A stretch of DNA of 36,783 nucleotides from assembly GCA_001701225.1 (NCBI GenBank), contig DAAQ01000012.1, forward strand, positions 848-37,630. Direction: 5' to 3'. This document shows positions 7,148 through 15,729 of the stretch, one piece after another (the stretch's first letter is position 1; each line of letters opens with the position of its first letter). Made by a program: the position numbers and the translations under genes. The notes beneath the pieces were generated by a model. The model did not search any database and was not told where the DNA came from. It was given only the letters and a program-made list of their open reading frames with translations. This DNA comes from Bacteroidales bacterium H5 (GTDB lineage: Bacteria; Bacteroidota; Bacteroidia; Bacteroidales; Muribaculaceae).

Positions 7148-7858
7148 TCATTTCTTCCTGGCGGCGCCGCGGGTGGTGACCAGGATGGCGCCGTTGGCGC
7201 CGCGCATGCCATACTGGGGCGCACTCTTCAGCACCTCGACATGCTCCACGTCATAGACGCTCACAAAGTCAAGCGACTCGACCTGCGTGCCGTCAACCAT
7301 ATAGAGGGGCTCGTTCGAGAGGAGCAGCGAGCGCTGGCCGCGTATGTTGGCGCGTGTCTGGCCGTCGGTGGTCGTCACCGTCAGGCCCGGCACAAGCCCC
7401 GTGAGGGCCTGCAGCACATTGCGCTGGCCCGAGCGGCGCAACTGTTCGCCGCTGATGCCCGCGCTCGAGCCCGTGTACTCGCGGCGCTTCACATAGCCGT
7501 ATCCTTCGTTGACAAGGTCCTCGTCCTGCCAGACGTTATACTTGGGGCCCTCCTCGAGTATTATCTTCATGCTCTTGCGTCCCTCGACGGGGATGCGTAT
7601 CCTGTTCTTCTTCACAATAAGTGTCAGGGTGTCCCCGGCCCCCACATTGGTCAGGCCGAAGCGACCTTTCTTGTCCGACATGGCATAGCGGTCCTTGTCG
7701 GTGTTATAGACCTTGACCTTCTTGACGGGCTGGTTGTTGCCGTCGAGTATGAGGCCGTTGAAGGGGATGTCACCCTCACTCTCGCCCGCCATGACCGCCC
7801 CGGCCATCACGAGCATCAGCACAAGCATCAGATGTCTCATAAGATTCTTCATTTCCAT
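7148..7858 (-). CDS. secreted plug-only TonB-receptor-like protein (carboxypeptidase-D-like + plug, no barrel)
   Basis: About 236 aa. A signal peptide (MKNLMRHLMLVLMLVMAGAV...) is followed by a CarboxypepD-reg-like beta domain (GLILDGNNQPVKKVKVYNTD...GRFGL) and then a SusC-type plug domain: NVLQALTGLVPGLTV, ANIRGQRSLLLSNEPLYMVDG, VEHVEVLKSAPQYGMRGANG, ILVTTRG. The protein stops right where the 22-strand outer-membrane barrel should begin. It starts 23 nt after the polA stop and is cotranscribed with polA and the Fe-S factor. The start is ATG 7858 or ATG 7852, two codons apart. Plug-only relatives seem common in Bacteroidales, so this may be a functional periplasmic protein and not a broken receptor. 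Function unknown. Confidence 0.75.
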   Translation of the reverse strand: MEMKNLMRHLMLVLMLVMAGAVMAGESEGDIPFNGLILDGNNQPVKKVKVYNTDKDRYAMSDKKGRFGLTNVGAGDTLTLIVKKNRIRIPVEGRKSMKIILEEGPKYNVWQDEDLVNEGYGYVKRREYTGSSAGISGEQLRRSGQRNVLQALTGLVPGLTVTTTDGQTRANIRGQRSLLLSNEPLYMVDGTQVESLDFVSVYDVEHVEVLKSAPQYGMRGANGAILVTTRGAARKK

Positions 7859-7881
7859 AGGTTTATTCTTTAAGGTATCTC

Positions 7882-10644
7882 TCAATGTGCCTCGAGCCAG
7901 TTGTCGCCCGTACCGGCCTCGGCTATAAGGGGCACGGCGCCGTGATAGGCGTCGGCCATACCCCTCTCGACCAGCTCGCGCATCTCGTCGAGCTCGGAGG
8001 GGACAATGTTGAATATCAGTTCGTCGTGCACCTGCATTATCATGCGCGAGCGCAGTCCGCGCCGCTCCATCTCGGCGAATATCCTCACCATGGCCACCTT
8101 GATAATGTCGGCGGCAGTGCCCTGGATGGGGGCATTGACGGCATTGCGCTCGGCATACGCCCTCACGGCCGCGCTGCGCGACGTGATGTCGGGCAGATAG
8201 CGGCGACGCCCCATGCGGGTCAGGGCATACCCCTTCTCGCGCGCCTCGACAACCGCCCGGTCCAGATACTCGCGTATGTGGGGATAGGTGGCAAAATATC
8301 CGTCTATCAGCTTCTTGGCCTCGGCGCGGGCTATGCCGAGACGCTCGCTCAGCCCGAAGGCCGAGATACCGTAGACGATGCCGAAATTGGCCGTCTTGGC
8401 GTGGCGGCGCTGGTCGTCTGTGACCTCGGCGAGCGGCACGCCGTAAATCTTCGAGGCCGTGATGCGGTGGATGTCGTCGCCGCTCAGGAAACCCTCGATC
8501 ATATCCTTGTCACCGCTCAGGTCGGCGATGAGGCGCAGCTCTATCTGCGAGTAGTCGGCGCTCATGATCACGTCGCCCGGGTCGGCTATGAACGCGCGGC
8601 GTATCTCGCGCCCGTCGTCGGTGCGCACGGGGATGTTCTGCAGGTTGGGATTGGTCGACGAGATGCGCCCGGTGGCGGTGACGGTCTGGTTGTATGACGT
8701 ATGTATCTTGCCTGTGCGCGGGTTGATGAGCGCGGGGAGCGCGTCGAGATAGGTGGTGATGAGCTTGCGCAGGCGGCGTATCTTGAGTATCAGGCTCACC
8801 AGGGGCACACGGTGGGCATATTTCTCGAGCACCTGCTCGGTGGTCGAGTACTGCCCCTTGGCGGTGCGCTTGGCCTTGGGGTCGATCTGCAGGCGGTCGA
8901 ACAGCACCATACCCACCTGCGAGGGCGAGCCGATGTTGAACGGCCCTCCGGCCATCTCGTATGCCTCCTCTTCCATCCCGGCAAGCTGCTCCTTGAGCTT
9001 GGCCGACAGCCTCACCAGCACCTCGGGGTCAATCCTCACGCCGATCCACTCCATCGCGGCGAGGACGCGCGTCAGCGGAAACTCGACCTCGTGCAGCAGC
9101 GGCGTCATGTCGCGTGCAGCCACCTCGGCGTCGAGCAGCGGGCGCAGACGCAGGCTCACGTCGGCCTCCTCGCAATAGCGTGCCATGGCGGCATCGGTGT
9201 CGAGCGGCTTCTGCGGATGTCCCGGCTTGGCGTCGGGAGCGACGCCGCTCAGGGTGACGTGGAGGTATTTCGAGGCCACCTGCCCTATGTCGTGCCTCAT
9301 CTCGGGGTCTATGACATAGTGGGCCACGGAGGTGTCATAATACCGGGTCTCGAACTCAATGCCGTCGAGCCTCAGCAGCAGCATGGCGCGCTTGATGTCG
9401 TGGCCCACAATCACGGGCCCCTTCTTGCCGAAAAGGGGCGCCAGCAGGGCCAGCGTCTCGCCGCGGGCACTCCCCGGGCGGGGCACGGGGATATAGACAC
9501 CCTCGCACCCGGTGTCAGAGAGGGCCACACCCTCGAGCACCGACGACATCGCGTCGTCGCCCACGGCATACACGGCCATGCCTATGGCGTCGCGGCCGGC
9601 CATCCGTGCCACGGCCTCGCCGACCTCGGCGGCGGTTGCGGCGACCGCATAGCGGTGTTCCTCGCACACGGTGACGGGGGCCGCATCGGCATCCGGGGCC
9701 ACATCAAACAGCGACCCCATCTCACCCTCGGGCACCTCCTTCACCTCGGGTGCCGCCACAGGTTCGGTGACCGTGCGGCTCCTGAGCCTGGCGATGAGCG
9801 ACTTGAAATCGAGCTCCTGGAATATGGCCATCAGCGCGTCGACATCCGCGGGACGGCGCTCCAGGCTGTCGGGAGCAATATCCACGGGCACGTCGCGGCA
9901 GATGGTGGCGAGCCACTTTGACATGCGTATCTTGTCGGCGTTCTCCTCGACACGCTTCTTGAGCGCGCCCTTGAGGGAGTCGGTATGCTCGAGCAGGTTC
10001 TCGACGCTCCCCCACTCGGCTATCAGCTTCTGTGCCGTCTTCTCGCCCACACCGGGACATCCGGGTATGTTGTCCGAGGCATCACCCTCGAGCGCCAGCA
10101 GGTCTATTATCTGGCGGGGCTCCGAGACGCCGAAACGCTCGCAGACCCTCGCCGTATCCCTGACCTCGAACCCCTCGCCTTTTATGGCGGGGCGGTACAT
10201 GAAGATGTGCGGCCCCACAAGCTGGCCGTAATCCTTGTCGGGGGTCATCATGTAGGTGTCAAAACCCTCGGCGGCGGCACGTGTGGCCAGGGTGCCTATC
10301 ACGTCGTCGGCCTCATACCCCTCGACCTCGACCACCGGGATGCGGTATGCCTCGAGGATGCGCTTTATCCAGGGGATGGCCAGCGTGATGTCCTCGGGCT
10401 GTTTGTCGCGCTGCGCCTTGTAGGCCTCGAACTCCTTGTGGCGGAACGTGGGGCCGTGGGGGTCGAAGCAGACAGCGATGTGCGTGGGATTCTCCTTGCG
10501 CAGCAGGTCGTCGAGCGTGTTGCAGAATCCGAAAATGGCCGACGTGTTGAATCCCGCCGACGACATGCGCGGCGAGCGTATCAGCGCGTAGTAGGCACGG
10601 TATATCAGGGCGTATGCATCGAGCAGAAACAGGCGTTTGTCCAT
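7882..10644 (-). CDS. polA: DNA polymerase I, with inactivated proofreading domain
   Basis: This 920-aa family A polymerase fills gaps and removes RNA primers in replication and repair. Residues 1-300 form the 5' nuclease domain (GYEADDVIGTLA at 109-120, TPDKDYGQLV at 134-143, GDASDNIPGCPGVGEKTA at 187-204). Residues 330-510 have the 3'-5' exonuclease fold, but its metal ligands are gone: E. coli Asp355, Glu357, Asp424 and Asp501 align with Ala357, Tyr359, Ala420 and Glu493. The polymerase domain is intact: motif A DYSQIELR (697-704), motif B RRHAKTANFGIVYG (746-759), motif C QVHDE (871-875). The start is the ATG before DKRLFLLDAYALIYRAYY, which matches the family; 17 codons upstream of it in frame do not. 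It heads the polA-plug-DUF59-lpxH operon. Confidence 0.95.
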   Translation of the reverse strand: MDKRLFLLDAYALIYRAYYALIRSPRMSSAGFNTSAIFGFCNTLDDLLRKENPTHIAVCFDPHGPTFRHKEFEAYKAQRDKQPEDITLAIPWIKRILEAYRIPVVEVEGYEADDVIGTLATRAAAEGFDTYMMTPDKDYGQLVGPHIFMYRPAIKGEGFEVRDTARVCERFGVSEPRQIIDLLALEGDASDNIPGCPGVGEKTAQKLIAEWGSVENLLEHTDSLKGALKKRVEENADKIRMSKWLATICRDVPVDIAPDSLERRPADVDALMAIFQELDFKSLIARLRSRTVTEPVAAPEVKEVPEGEMGSLFDVAPDADAAPVTVCEEHRYAVAATAAEVGEAVARMAGRDAIGMAVYAVGDDAMSSVLEGVALSDTGCEGVYIPVPRPGSARGETLALLAPLFGKKGPVIVGHDIKRAMLLLRLDGIEFETRYYDTSVAHYVIDPEMRHDIGQVASKYLHVTLSGVAPDAKPGHPQKPLDTDAAMARYCEEADVSLRLRPLLDAEVAARDMTPLLHEVEFPLTRVLAAMEWIGVRIDPEVLVRLSAKLKEQLAGMEEEAYEMAGGPFNIGSPSQVGMVLFDRLQIDPKAKRTAKGQYSTTEQVLEKYAHRVPLVSLILKIRRLRKLITTYLDALPALINPRTGKIHTSYNQTVTATGRISSTNPNLQNIPVRTDDGREIRRAFIADPGDVIMSADYSQIELRLIADLSGDKDMIEGFLSGDDIHRITASKIYGVPLAEVTDDQRRHAKTANFGIVYGISAFGLSERLGIARAEAKKLIDGYFATYPHIREYLDRAVVEAREKGYALTRMGRRRYLPDITSRSAAVRAYAERNAVNAPIQGTAADIIKVAMVRIFAEMERRGLRSRMIMQVHDELIFNIVPSELDEMRELVERGMADAYHGAVPLIAEAGTGDNWLEAH

Positions 10645-10758
10645 AGGGCTGGTCGGTTTTGAGGGTATAAAATTACTCAATTCCCGCGACACCATACCAA
10701 TCGCGGCGCGGTTTTTTGAGTATTTTGGTTAAAATTGTACGTTTTACAGAAATTTTCG

Positions 10759-10766
10759 TAATTTTG
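10759..10766 (+). promoter_or_regulatory. -7 box for the polyprenyl synthase
   Basis: TAatTTTG is a perfect -7 element; the -33 position holds only TTGT (10735-10738). The start codon at 10776 is 10 nt beyond the box, so the mRNA would have almost no leader. Confidence 0.5.
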
Positions 10767-10775
10767 CACTCCGTT

Positions 10776-11750
10776 ATGACCCCCCTTCAGAACATCAGAC
10801 ATACGCTTGAACCGCGTCTCGACAGGCTCCACGCAGTCATTGTCGACGCCCTGAGCTCGCCCAATCCGATGATGAACCGGGTGATAGGCCACTACCTGAG
10901 CCACCGGGGGAAAGAACTGCGCCCCATCATGGCCATGCTCACCGCCGACCTGCTGGGCGGAGAGCCCCTCTATGACGTCGTGCTGCCCGCCGCCGCCATA
11001 GAGATACTGCACAACGCGTCGCTGATACACGACGATGTGGTCGACAACTCGGACACCCGCCACGGCGTCGACACCATCAACGCCCTTTGGGACAACCATA
11101 TAGCCGTACTTGTCGGCGATTTCTTCGTCTCCAGGGCCCTGAGCCTCGCCGCCTCGACCAAAGACCTGCGTGTCATCGACACCCTGGCCGGACTGGGCGC
11201 CCTGCTCTCGCTCGGCGAGATGGACCAGCTCGACAACGCCCGCGAGCACTCGCTGACCGAGGAGGGATATTTCAGGATCATCACCCACAAGACAGCCTCA
11301 CTCTTCACAGCCTGTGTCGAGGTGGGCGCATACTCGGCCGGAGTCACCGACAGCCGCCTCGACCTGCTCAGGCGCTATGCCACCATCTTCGGCCAGTGCT
11401 TCCAGATTACAGACGACATCTTCGACTACTACCCCTCCGAGAAGCTCGGCAAGCCCACCGGCAACGACCTGCGCGAGGGCAAGGTGACACTGCCGCTGCT
11501 CTGCGCCCTCGCGTCGGGCCACCCCGACGCCCCGGCCATGCGCACCCTGCTGCAGAGCGACACCCTCGGCGACAGCGAGATAGCCACCCTCATAGCCTTT
11601 GCGGTCGACACGGGAGGGGTCGACGAGGCCCGGCGCAAGCTCTACGCCCTGCGCGACGAGGGTCATCGCCTGGCATGCGAGATTGCTCCCGGCGTCTCGC
11701 CCAACCCGCTGTCAGTGCTGCTCGACTTTGTGATAGACCGCGACAGCTGA
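10776..11750 (+). CDS. trans-polyprenyl diphosphate synthase (octaprenyl-type, quinone side chain)
   Basis: This 324-aa class I prenyltransferase condenses isopentenyl diphosphate onto an allylic diphosphate to make the long isoprenoid tail of menaquinone. It has GKELRP (46-50), the first aspartate-rich motif LIHDDVVD (Asp86, Asp87, Asp90) and the second FQITDDIFDYY, both binding Mg-diphosphate. The presence of small residues before the first motif (ILHNASLIHDD) fits a long-chain product, but chain length cannot be fixed by eye. The start was set to the ATG just after a -7 box; 20 upstream in-frame codons overlap the promoter. rsmA follows after 72 nt. Confidence 0.9.
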   Translation: MTPLQNIRHTLEPRLDRLHAVIVDALSSPNPMMNRVIGHYLSHRGKELRPIMAMLTADLLGGEPLYDVVLPAAAIEILHNASLIHDDVVDNSDTRHGVDTINALWDNHIAVLVGDFFVSRALSLAASTKDLRVIDTLAGLGALLSLGEMDQLDNAREHSLTEEGYFRIITHKTASLFTACVEVGAYSAGVTDSRLDLLRRYATIFGQCFQITDDIFDYYPSEKLGKPTGNDLREGKVTLPLLCALASGHPDAPAMRTLLQSDTLGDSEIATLIAFAVDTGGVDEARRKLYALRDEGHRLACEIAPGVSPNPLSVLLDFVIDRDS

Positions 11751-11822
11751 TCTTTCCCCCCTCAACACCATACGTCCACGGTGCAAGCGGCCACGTGCGC
11801 CGCTTGGAAAACAAGAGAACCG

Positions 11823-12629
11823 ATGAAACGAGACACCTCAACGCGCGGGGGACTTGTGCGCCCCAAGAAAGCCCTGGGCCAGCATTTCCTGACCGACGAG
11901 CCCACAGCACGCCGCATAGCCGACACCATAGCGCCCCCCTCGGGGCTCCCGGTGCTCGAGGTCGGCCCCGGAATGGGTGTCCTGACCAAATACCTGCTGG
12001 CCGACGGCCACGACCTCAAGGTGGCCGAGATAGACGGCGAGTCTATCGAGTACCTGCGCCGCAACTATCCCGAGCTGAACACCGGGGGGCGTCTGCTCGA
12101 CGCCGATTTCCTCAAGCTCGACCTCAACGCCGTGTTCGGAGGCCGCGAGATGTGCGTCATCGGCAACTACCCCTACAACATATCGTCTCAGATATTCTTC
12201 CACATACTCGACTACCGCGACACCGTGACCCTGTGCTCGGGCATGCTGCAGCGCGAGGTTGCCGAGCGTCTGGCGGCCCCCGCGGGTACCAAGGCCCGCG
12301 GCATACTGAGCGTGCTGCTCCAGGCGTGGTATGACGTCGAGTATCTCTTCACCGTCCCCCCTGGAGTCTTCAATCCCCCGCCCAAGGTGCAGAGCGGCGT
12401 CATAGTGATGCGCCGCAACGGGTGCCGCGACCTCGGGTGCGACGAGAAGCGCTTCAAGGCCGTGGTCAAGACCGCCTTCGGGCAGCGCCGCAAGACCCTG
12501 CGCAACTCCGTGCGCCCCCTTCTGCCCCCCGGGGCACCCCTGCCCGACTCCCCGCTGCTTGCCATGAGGCCCGAACAGCTCTCGGTCGATGATTTCGTCA
12601 GGCTCACACTCATGCTCAGTCCCCAATGA
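11823..12629 (+). CDS. rsmA: 16S rRNA dimethyladenosine transferase
   Basis: This enzyme (also called KsgA) dimethylates two adjacent adenosines in the 3' hairpin of 16S rRNA using S-adenosylmethionine, a late step in 30S maturation. The 268-aa sequence shows RPKKALGQHFLTD at the N-terminus, the SAM-binding VLEVGPGMGVLT, the catalytic NYPYNISS (motif IV, NLPYN type) and FNPPPKVQSGVI. All are standard for the family, as is the length. ATG 11823 begins MKRDTSTRGG just ahead of the conserved block; upstream codons in frame are not family-like. Its stop overlaps the mgtE start as ATGA. Confidence 0.95.
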   Translation: MKRDTSTRGGLVRPKKALGQHFLTDEPTARRIADTIAPPSGLPVLEVGPGMGVLTKYLLADGHDLKVAEIDGESIEYLRRNYPELNTGGRLLDADFLKLDLNAVFGGREMCVIGNYPYNISSQIFFHILDYRDTVTLCSGMLQREVAERLAAPAGTKARGILSVLLQAWYDVEYLFTVPPGVFNPPPKVQSGVIVMRRNGCRDLGCDEKRFKAVVKTAFGQRRKTLRNSVRPLLPPGAPLPDSPLLAMRPEQLSVDDFVRLTLMLSPQ

Positions 12630-13990
12630 AAGAATTCACACCCGAATACCTCAGCCACCTCCACAAGATAATCGAGGACCACGCCGACGACGCGGCCCGC
12701 GAGGAGCTGGCCGACCTGCACCCCGCCGACATCGCCGACCTGTACCGCGACCTTGACCTCGAGGACTCGGAATACCTCTTCAGGCTGCTCGACGAGGACG
12801 CCCAGGCCGACGTGCTCATGGAGCTCGACGAGGACGAGCGCTCGCGCCTCCTCTCCAAGATGGACGCCGAGGACATCGCCAAGCAGATAGAGCACCTCGA
12901 CACCGACGACGCCGTAGACATCATCCAGGAGCTCGACGAGGACGAGCGCGACAAGATTCTCAGCCACATCGACGACGTGGAGCAGGCCGGAGACATCATC
13001 GACCTGCTGCAGTATGACGAGGACACCGCCGGCGGCCTCATGGGCACCGAGATGATCGTGGTCAACGAGAACTGGAGCATGCCCGAGTGCATCAAGCAGA
13101 TGCGCATGCAGGCCGAGGACATGGACGAGGTCTATTACGTCTATGTCGTCGACAACGACGACCGCCTGCGCGGCACCCTCCCCCTCAAGAAACTCATCAC
13201 CCACCCCTCGGTCTCCAAGATAAAGCATGTCATGGAGACAGACCCCGTGGCCGTCAAGGCCGACACACCCATCGACGAGGTGGCCCTCGACTTTGAGAAA
13301 TATGACCTCGTGGCGATGCCCGTCATCGACTCGATAGGGCGCCTGCTGGGACGCATCACCGTCGACGACGTGATGGACAAGGTGCGCGACTCGTCCGAGC
13401 GCGACTACCAGCTGGCATCAGGTCTGTCGGGCGACGTCGAGAGCGACGACAAGCTGCTGGCCCAGACCAAGGCGCGTCTGCCGTGGCTCCTCATCGGCAT
13501 GATAGGCGGCCTTTGCAACTCGTTAATACTCGGGCGCTTCGAGGGTGGATTTGCCGTCGACCCGGCCCTCGCCCTCTTCATCCCCCTCATCGGCGGCACG
13601 GGCGGCAACGTGGGCACACAGTCGTCGGCCATCGTGGTCCAGGGTCTCGCCAACGGCTCGCTCGACGTCAAGAAATCGGCCACACAGCTGGTCAAGGAGC
13701 TCGGCGTGGGGCTGCTCAACGGCTCGATAATAGCCCTGCTCGTACTTGTCTACAACTACCTCACCATCGGCCAGGGACATCTCGCCACCACATACGCCGT
13801 GAGCCTGTCGCTGTTCTGTGTGGTGATGTTCGCATCGGTATTCGGCACCTTCGTGCCCCTCACCCTCGAGAAACTCAAGATTGACCCCGCCCTGGCCACA
13901 GGCCCCTTCATCTCGATCACCAACGACATCATAGGCATGGTCATCTACATGGGCATCTCCACCTGGCTCCTGTCGGTGTTCCATCCCTGA
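12626..13990 (+). CDS. mgtE: magnesium transporter MgtE
   Basis: This 454-aa inner-membrane Mg2+ channel works as a homodimer gated by intracellular Mg2+. The N-terminal acidic superhelical domain (1-125) is rich in repeats such as LADLHPADIADLYRDL and LDTDDAVDIIQELDEDE. A CBS pair follows (130-250: VYYVYVVDNDDRLRG..., DLVAMPVIDSIGRLLG). Residues about 280-452 hold five membrane segments, including GGTGGNVGTQSSAIVVQGLA, the conserved pore region. The start overlaps the rsmA stop by 4 nt, so translation is likely coupled. Nothing is missing relative to the family. Confidence 0.94.
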   Translation: MKEFTPEYLSHLHKIIEDHADDAAREELADLHPADIADLYRDLDLEDSEYLFRLLDEDAQADVLMELDEDERSRLLSKMDAEDIAKQIEHLDTDDAVDIIQELDEDERDKILSHIDDVEQAGDIIDLLQYDEDTAGGLMGTEMIVVNENWSMPECIKQMRMQAEDMDEVYYVYVVDNDDRLRGTLPLKKLITHPSVSKIKHVMETDPVAVKADTPIDEVALDFEKYDLVAMPVIDSIGRLLGRITVDDVMDKVRDSSERDYQLASGLSGDVESDDKLLAQTKARLPWLLIGMIGGLCNSLILGRFEGGFAVDPALALFIPLIGGTGGNVGTQSSAIVVQGLANGSLDVKKSATQLVKELGVGLLNGSIIALLVLVYNYLTIGQGHLATTYAVSLSLFCVVMFASVFGTFVPLTLEKLKIDPALATGPFISITNDIIGMVIYMGISTWLLSVFHP

Positions 13991-14023
13991 AAATACTCAG
14001 TCACCCCACCCCATCACCATACC

Positions 14024-15343
14024 ATGAAAAGAATCAGCAGCATCATCGCCATCCTCCTCACCACCCTCGCAGCCGCCGCCCAGCTCCCCGCCAGCAGCGA
14101 CGTGATGGATGTCACCGCCCGTGTGGCCGACAGGTTCATAGCCCGCTATCCCGACGTCGGCGCCAAGAGCCATGTCGGCGGCAAGACCCGCAACAGCAAG
14201 ATATGGACCCGCGGAGTCTTCTATGAGGGACTGCTCAACGCATACCGCGAGAATCCCCGCGAGGACTGGCTCAGATACTGCACCGACTGGGGCGAGTTCC
14301 ACAACTGGGTCAGCAGCTCGGACACCGAGGCCAAGAACCACAACGCCGACTACCAGTGCTGCGGACAGGCATACCTGCAGATGTATCTCATGGACCCCTC
14401 GCAGACCGTGAGGATGGAGCACATACGCATGCGCATCGACAACATGATGGCCACCGGGAGGGTCAACTTCTGGTATTGGGTCGACGCCATACAGATGGCC
14501 ATGCCCGTCATGGCCATGCTCGGCGACATCACAGGCGACCCCGCCTACTGGACCCGCATGTACGAGATGTATGCCTACACACGCGACAGCCAGGGGGGCG
14601 ACAAGCGCGGCGGCGGACGCCCGCTGTTCAACACCTCGACCGGGCTGTGGTATCGCGACTATAAGTTCGACCCGCCATACCGCGACCTCACCGAGCCCGA
14701 CAAGGACTGCTACTGGAGCCGTGGCAACGGATGGGCCTACATGGCCCTGGCAAGGGTGATGCAGTTCACACCCGCCACCGAGAGCCACCGCGACACGTAT
14801 GCCGCAGATTTCATCGCCATGAGCCGCGGGCTCAAGGATTGCCAGCGTCCCGACGGGTCGTGGAGCGTGAGCCTCGCGGCCCCCCTCAACCTCGGCCCCG
14901 CGGGGAGCGAGGGCCCCGAGATGACAGGCACGTCGCTCTTTGTCGGAGGCATGGCATGGGGCGTGCGCACAGGGTTGCTCGACGCCGACACATACCTCCC
15001 CGTCATCGCAGCCGGATGGCAGTCAATGGCCTCGGCAATCCACCCCGACGGCAAGGTGGGCTATCTGCAGGGCACAGGGTCGAGCCCCGAGGACGGCGCA
15101 CCCATCACATACGACACAGACCCCGACTTCGAGGACTTCGGCGTGGGATGCTGGCTATGGGGCGCAGCCGAGGTACACGCCCTCGCCGCCGCCATCGAGG
15201 AGGGGCAGAGCGTCATCACCTCGCCCGCCGTCACCGGCACCGCAGGTGCATACCACGACCTGCTCGGACGCCGCATAGACCACCCCGTGCCCGGCCACAT
15301 CTACATCCACCGTGGCCGCTGTGTGGTCTACCGCCTGAAATAG
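14024..15343 (+). CDS. GH105 (GH88-like) unsaturated glucuronyl/galacturonyl hydrolase, secreted
   Basis: This exported (alpha/alpha)6-barrel enzyme should hydrolyse the unsaturated uronic acid left at the non-reducing end of oligosaccharides by polysaccharide lyases, for example rhamnogalacturonan fragments. The 439-aa sequence has a signal peptide (MKRISSIIAILLTTLAAAAQ), WTRGVFYEGLLNAY, HNADYQCCGQAYLQMY, NFWYWVDAIQMAMP with an Asp in the usual active-site position, YWSRGNGWAYMAL, and a closing VGCWLWGAAEVHAL. The tail from about 395 (AGAYHDLLGRRID...GHIYIHRG) looks like a short sorting-type beta domain. It stands alone, without lyase or SusCD, and overlaps the convergent SemiSWEET gene by 16 bp. 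Exact substrate unknown. Confidence 0.85.
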   Translation: MKRISSIIAILLTTLAAAAQLPASSDVMDVTARVADRFIARYPDVGAKSHVGGKTRNSKIWTRGVFYEGLLNAYRENPREDWLRYCTDWGEFHNWVSSSDTEAKNHNADYQCCGQAYLQMYLMDPSQTVRMEHIRMRIDNMMATGRVNFWYWVDAIQMAMPVMAMLGDITGDPAYWTRMYEMYAYTRDSQGGDKRGGGRPLFNTSTGLWYRDYKFDPPYRDLTEPDKDCYWSRGNGWAYMALARVMQFTPATESHRDTYAADFIAMSRGLKDCQRPDGSWSVSLAAPLNLGPAGSEGPEMTGTSLFVGGMAWGVRTGLLDADTYLPVIAAGWQSMASAIHPDGKVGYLQGTGSSPEDGAPITYDTDPDFEDFGVGCWLWGAAEVHALAAAIEEGQSVITSPAVTGTAGAYHDLLGRRIDHPVPGHIYIHRGRCVVYRLK

Positions 15344-15600
15344 TCGTTATATATCTTTATCCCGAATACGATTGCCGCACAGATAGTGGTGATGACATTG
15401 GTTATCACCAGCGGCCAGTTGTGCAGCAACGCACCCTGCACTATGAAGAACGCACCCCCCAGCCCCATCAGCAGGAAGGTAGGCATGGCTATGCCGTCGG
15501 TGTCGCGCGTGCGGATGGTGTAGATGGCCTGTGGCAGATAGCCGCACACCATACAGATGGCAGCCGCATAGCCGAAGATATTGATCCAGACAGGACTCAT
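15328..15600 (-). CDS. SemiSWEET-like small sugar transporter (PQ-loop, 3 TM)
   Basis: The 90-aa protein has three predicted membrane helices and the MtN3/PQ-loop signature GYLPQAIYTIRTRDTDGIA after the first helix, followed by MGLGGAFFIVQGALLHNWPLVITN, where the Asn is typical of the substrate cavity. SemiSWEETs dimerise to form a passive sugar path across the cytoplasmic membrane. Length is standard. The gene converges on, and overlaps the 3' end of, the GH105 gene, so the two mRNAs are complementary over at least 16 nt. A link to GH105 products is only suggestive. Confidence 0.82.
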   Translation of the reverse strand: MSPVWINIFGYAAAICMVCGYLPQAIYTIRTRDTDGIAMPTFLLMGLGGAFFIVQGALLHNWPLVITNVITTICAAIVFGIKIYNDYFRR

Positions 15601-15689
15601 AGACAGATGGTTTTCTTATTATAACGCCACACAGACCTCCGATAGTTCCCGACCTGCAAAAAATATCCCCACACCGCACTCCCCGGCGG

Positions 15690-15721
15690 TTTGCACGCCT
15701 CGGCGGAATTGCCTAACTTTG
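15690..15721 (+). promoter_or_regulatory. Bacteroidetes promoter for the TPR/HTH regulator
   Basis: TTTG at 15690-15693, 20 bp, then TAacTTTG at 15714-15721 is a perfect match. The start codon at 15730 lies about at the predicted transcription start, so the mRNA would be leaderless or nearly so. Confidence 0.75.
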
Positions 15722-15729
15722 TGTCAGCG

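Noticed and set aside
10645..10695. Longer polA start 17 codons upstream
   Set aside because: The extra residues are not like the family, and ATG 10644 directly precedes the conserved 5'-nuclease N-terminus.
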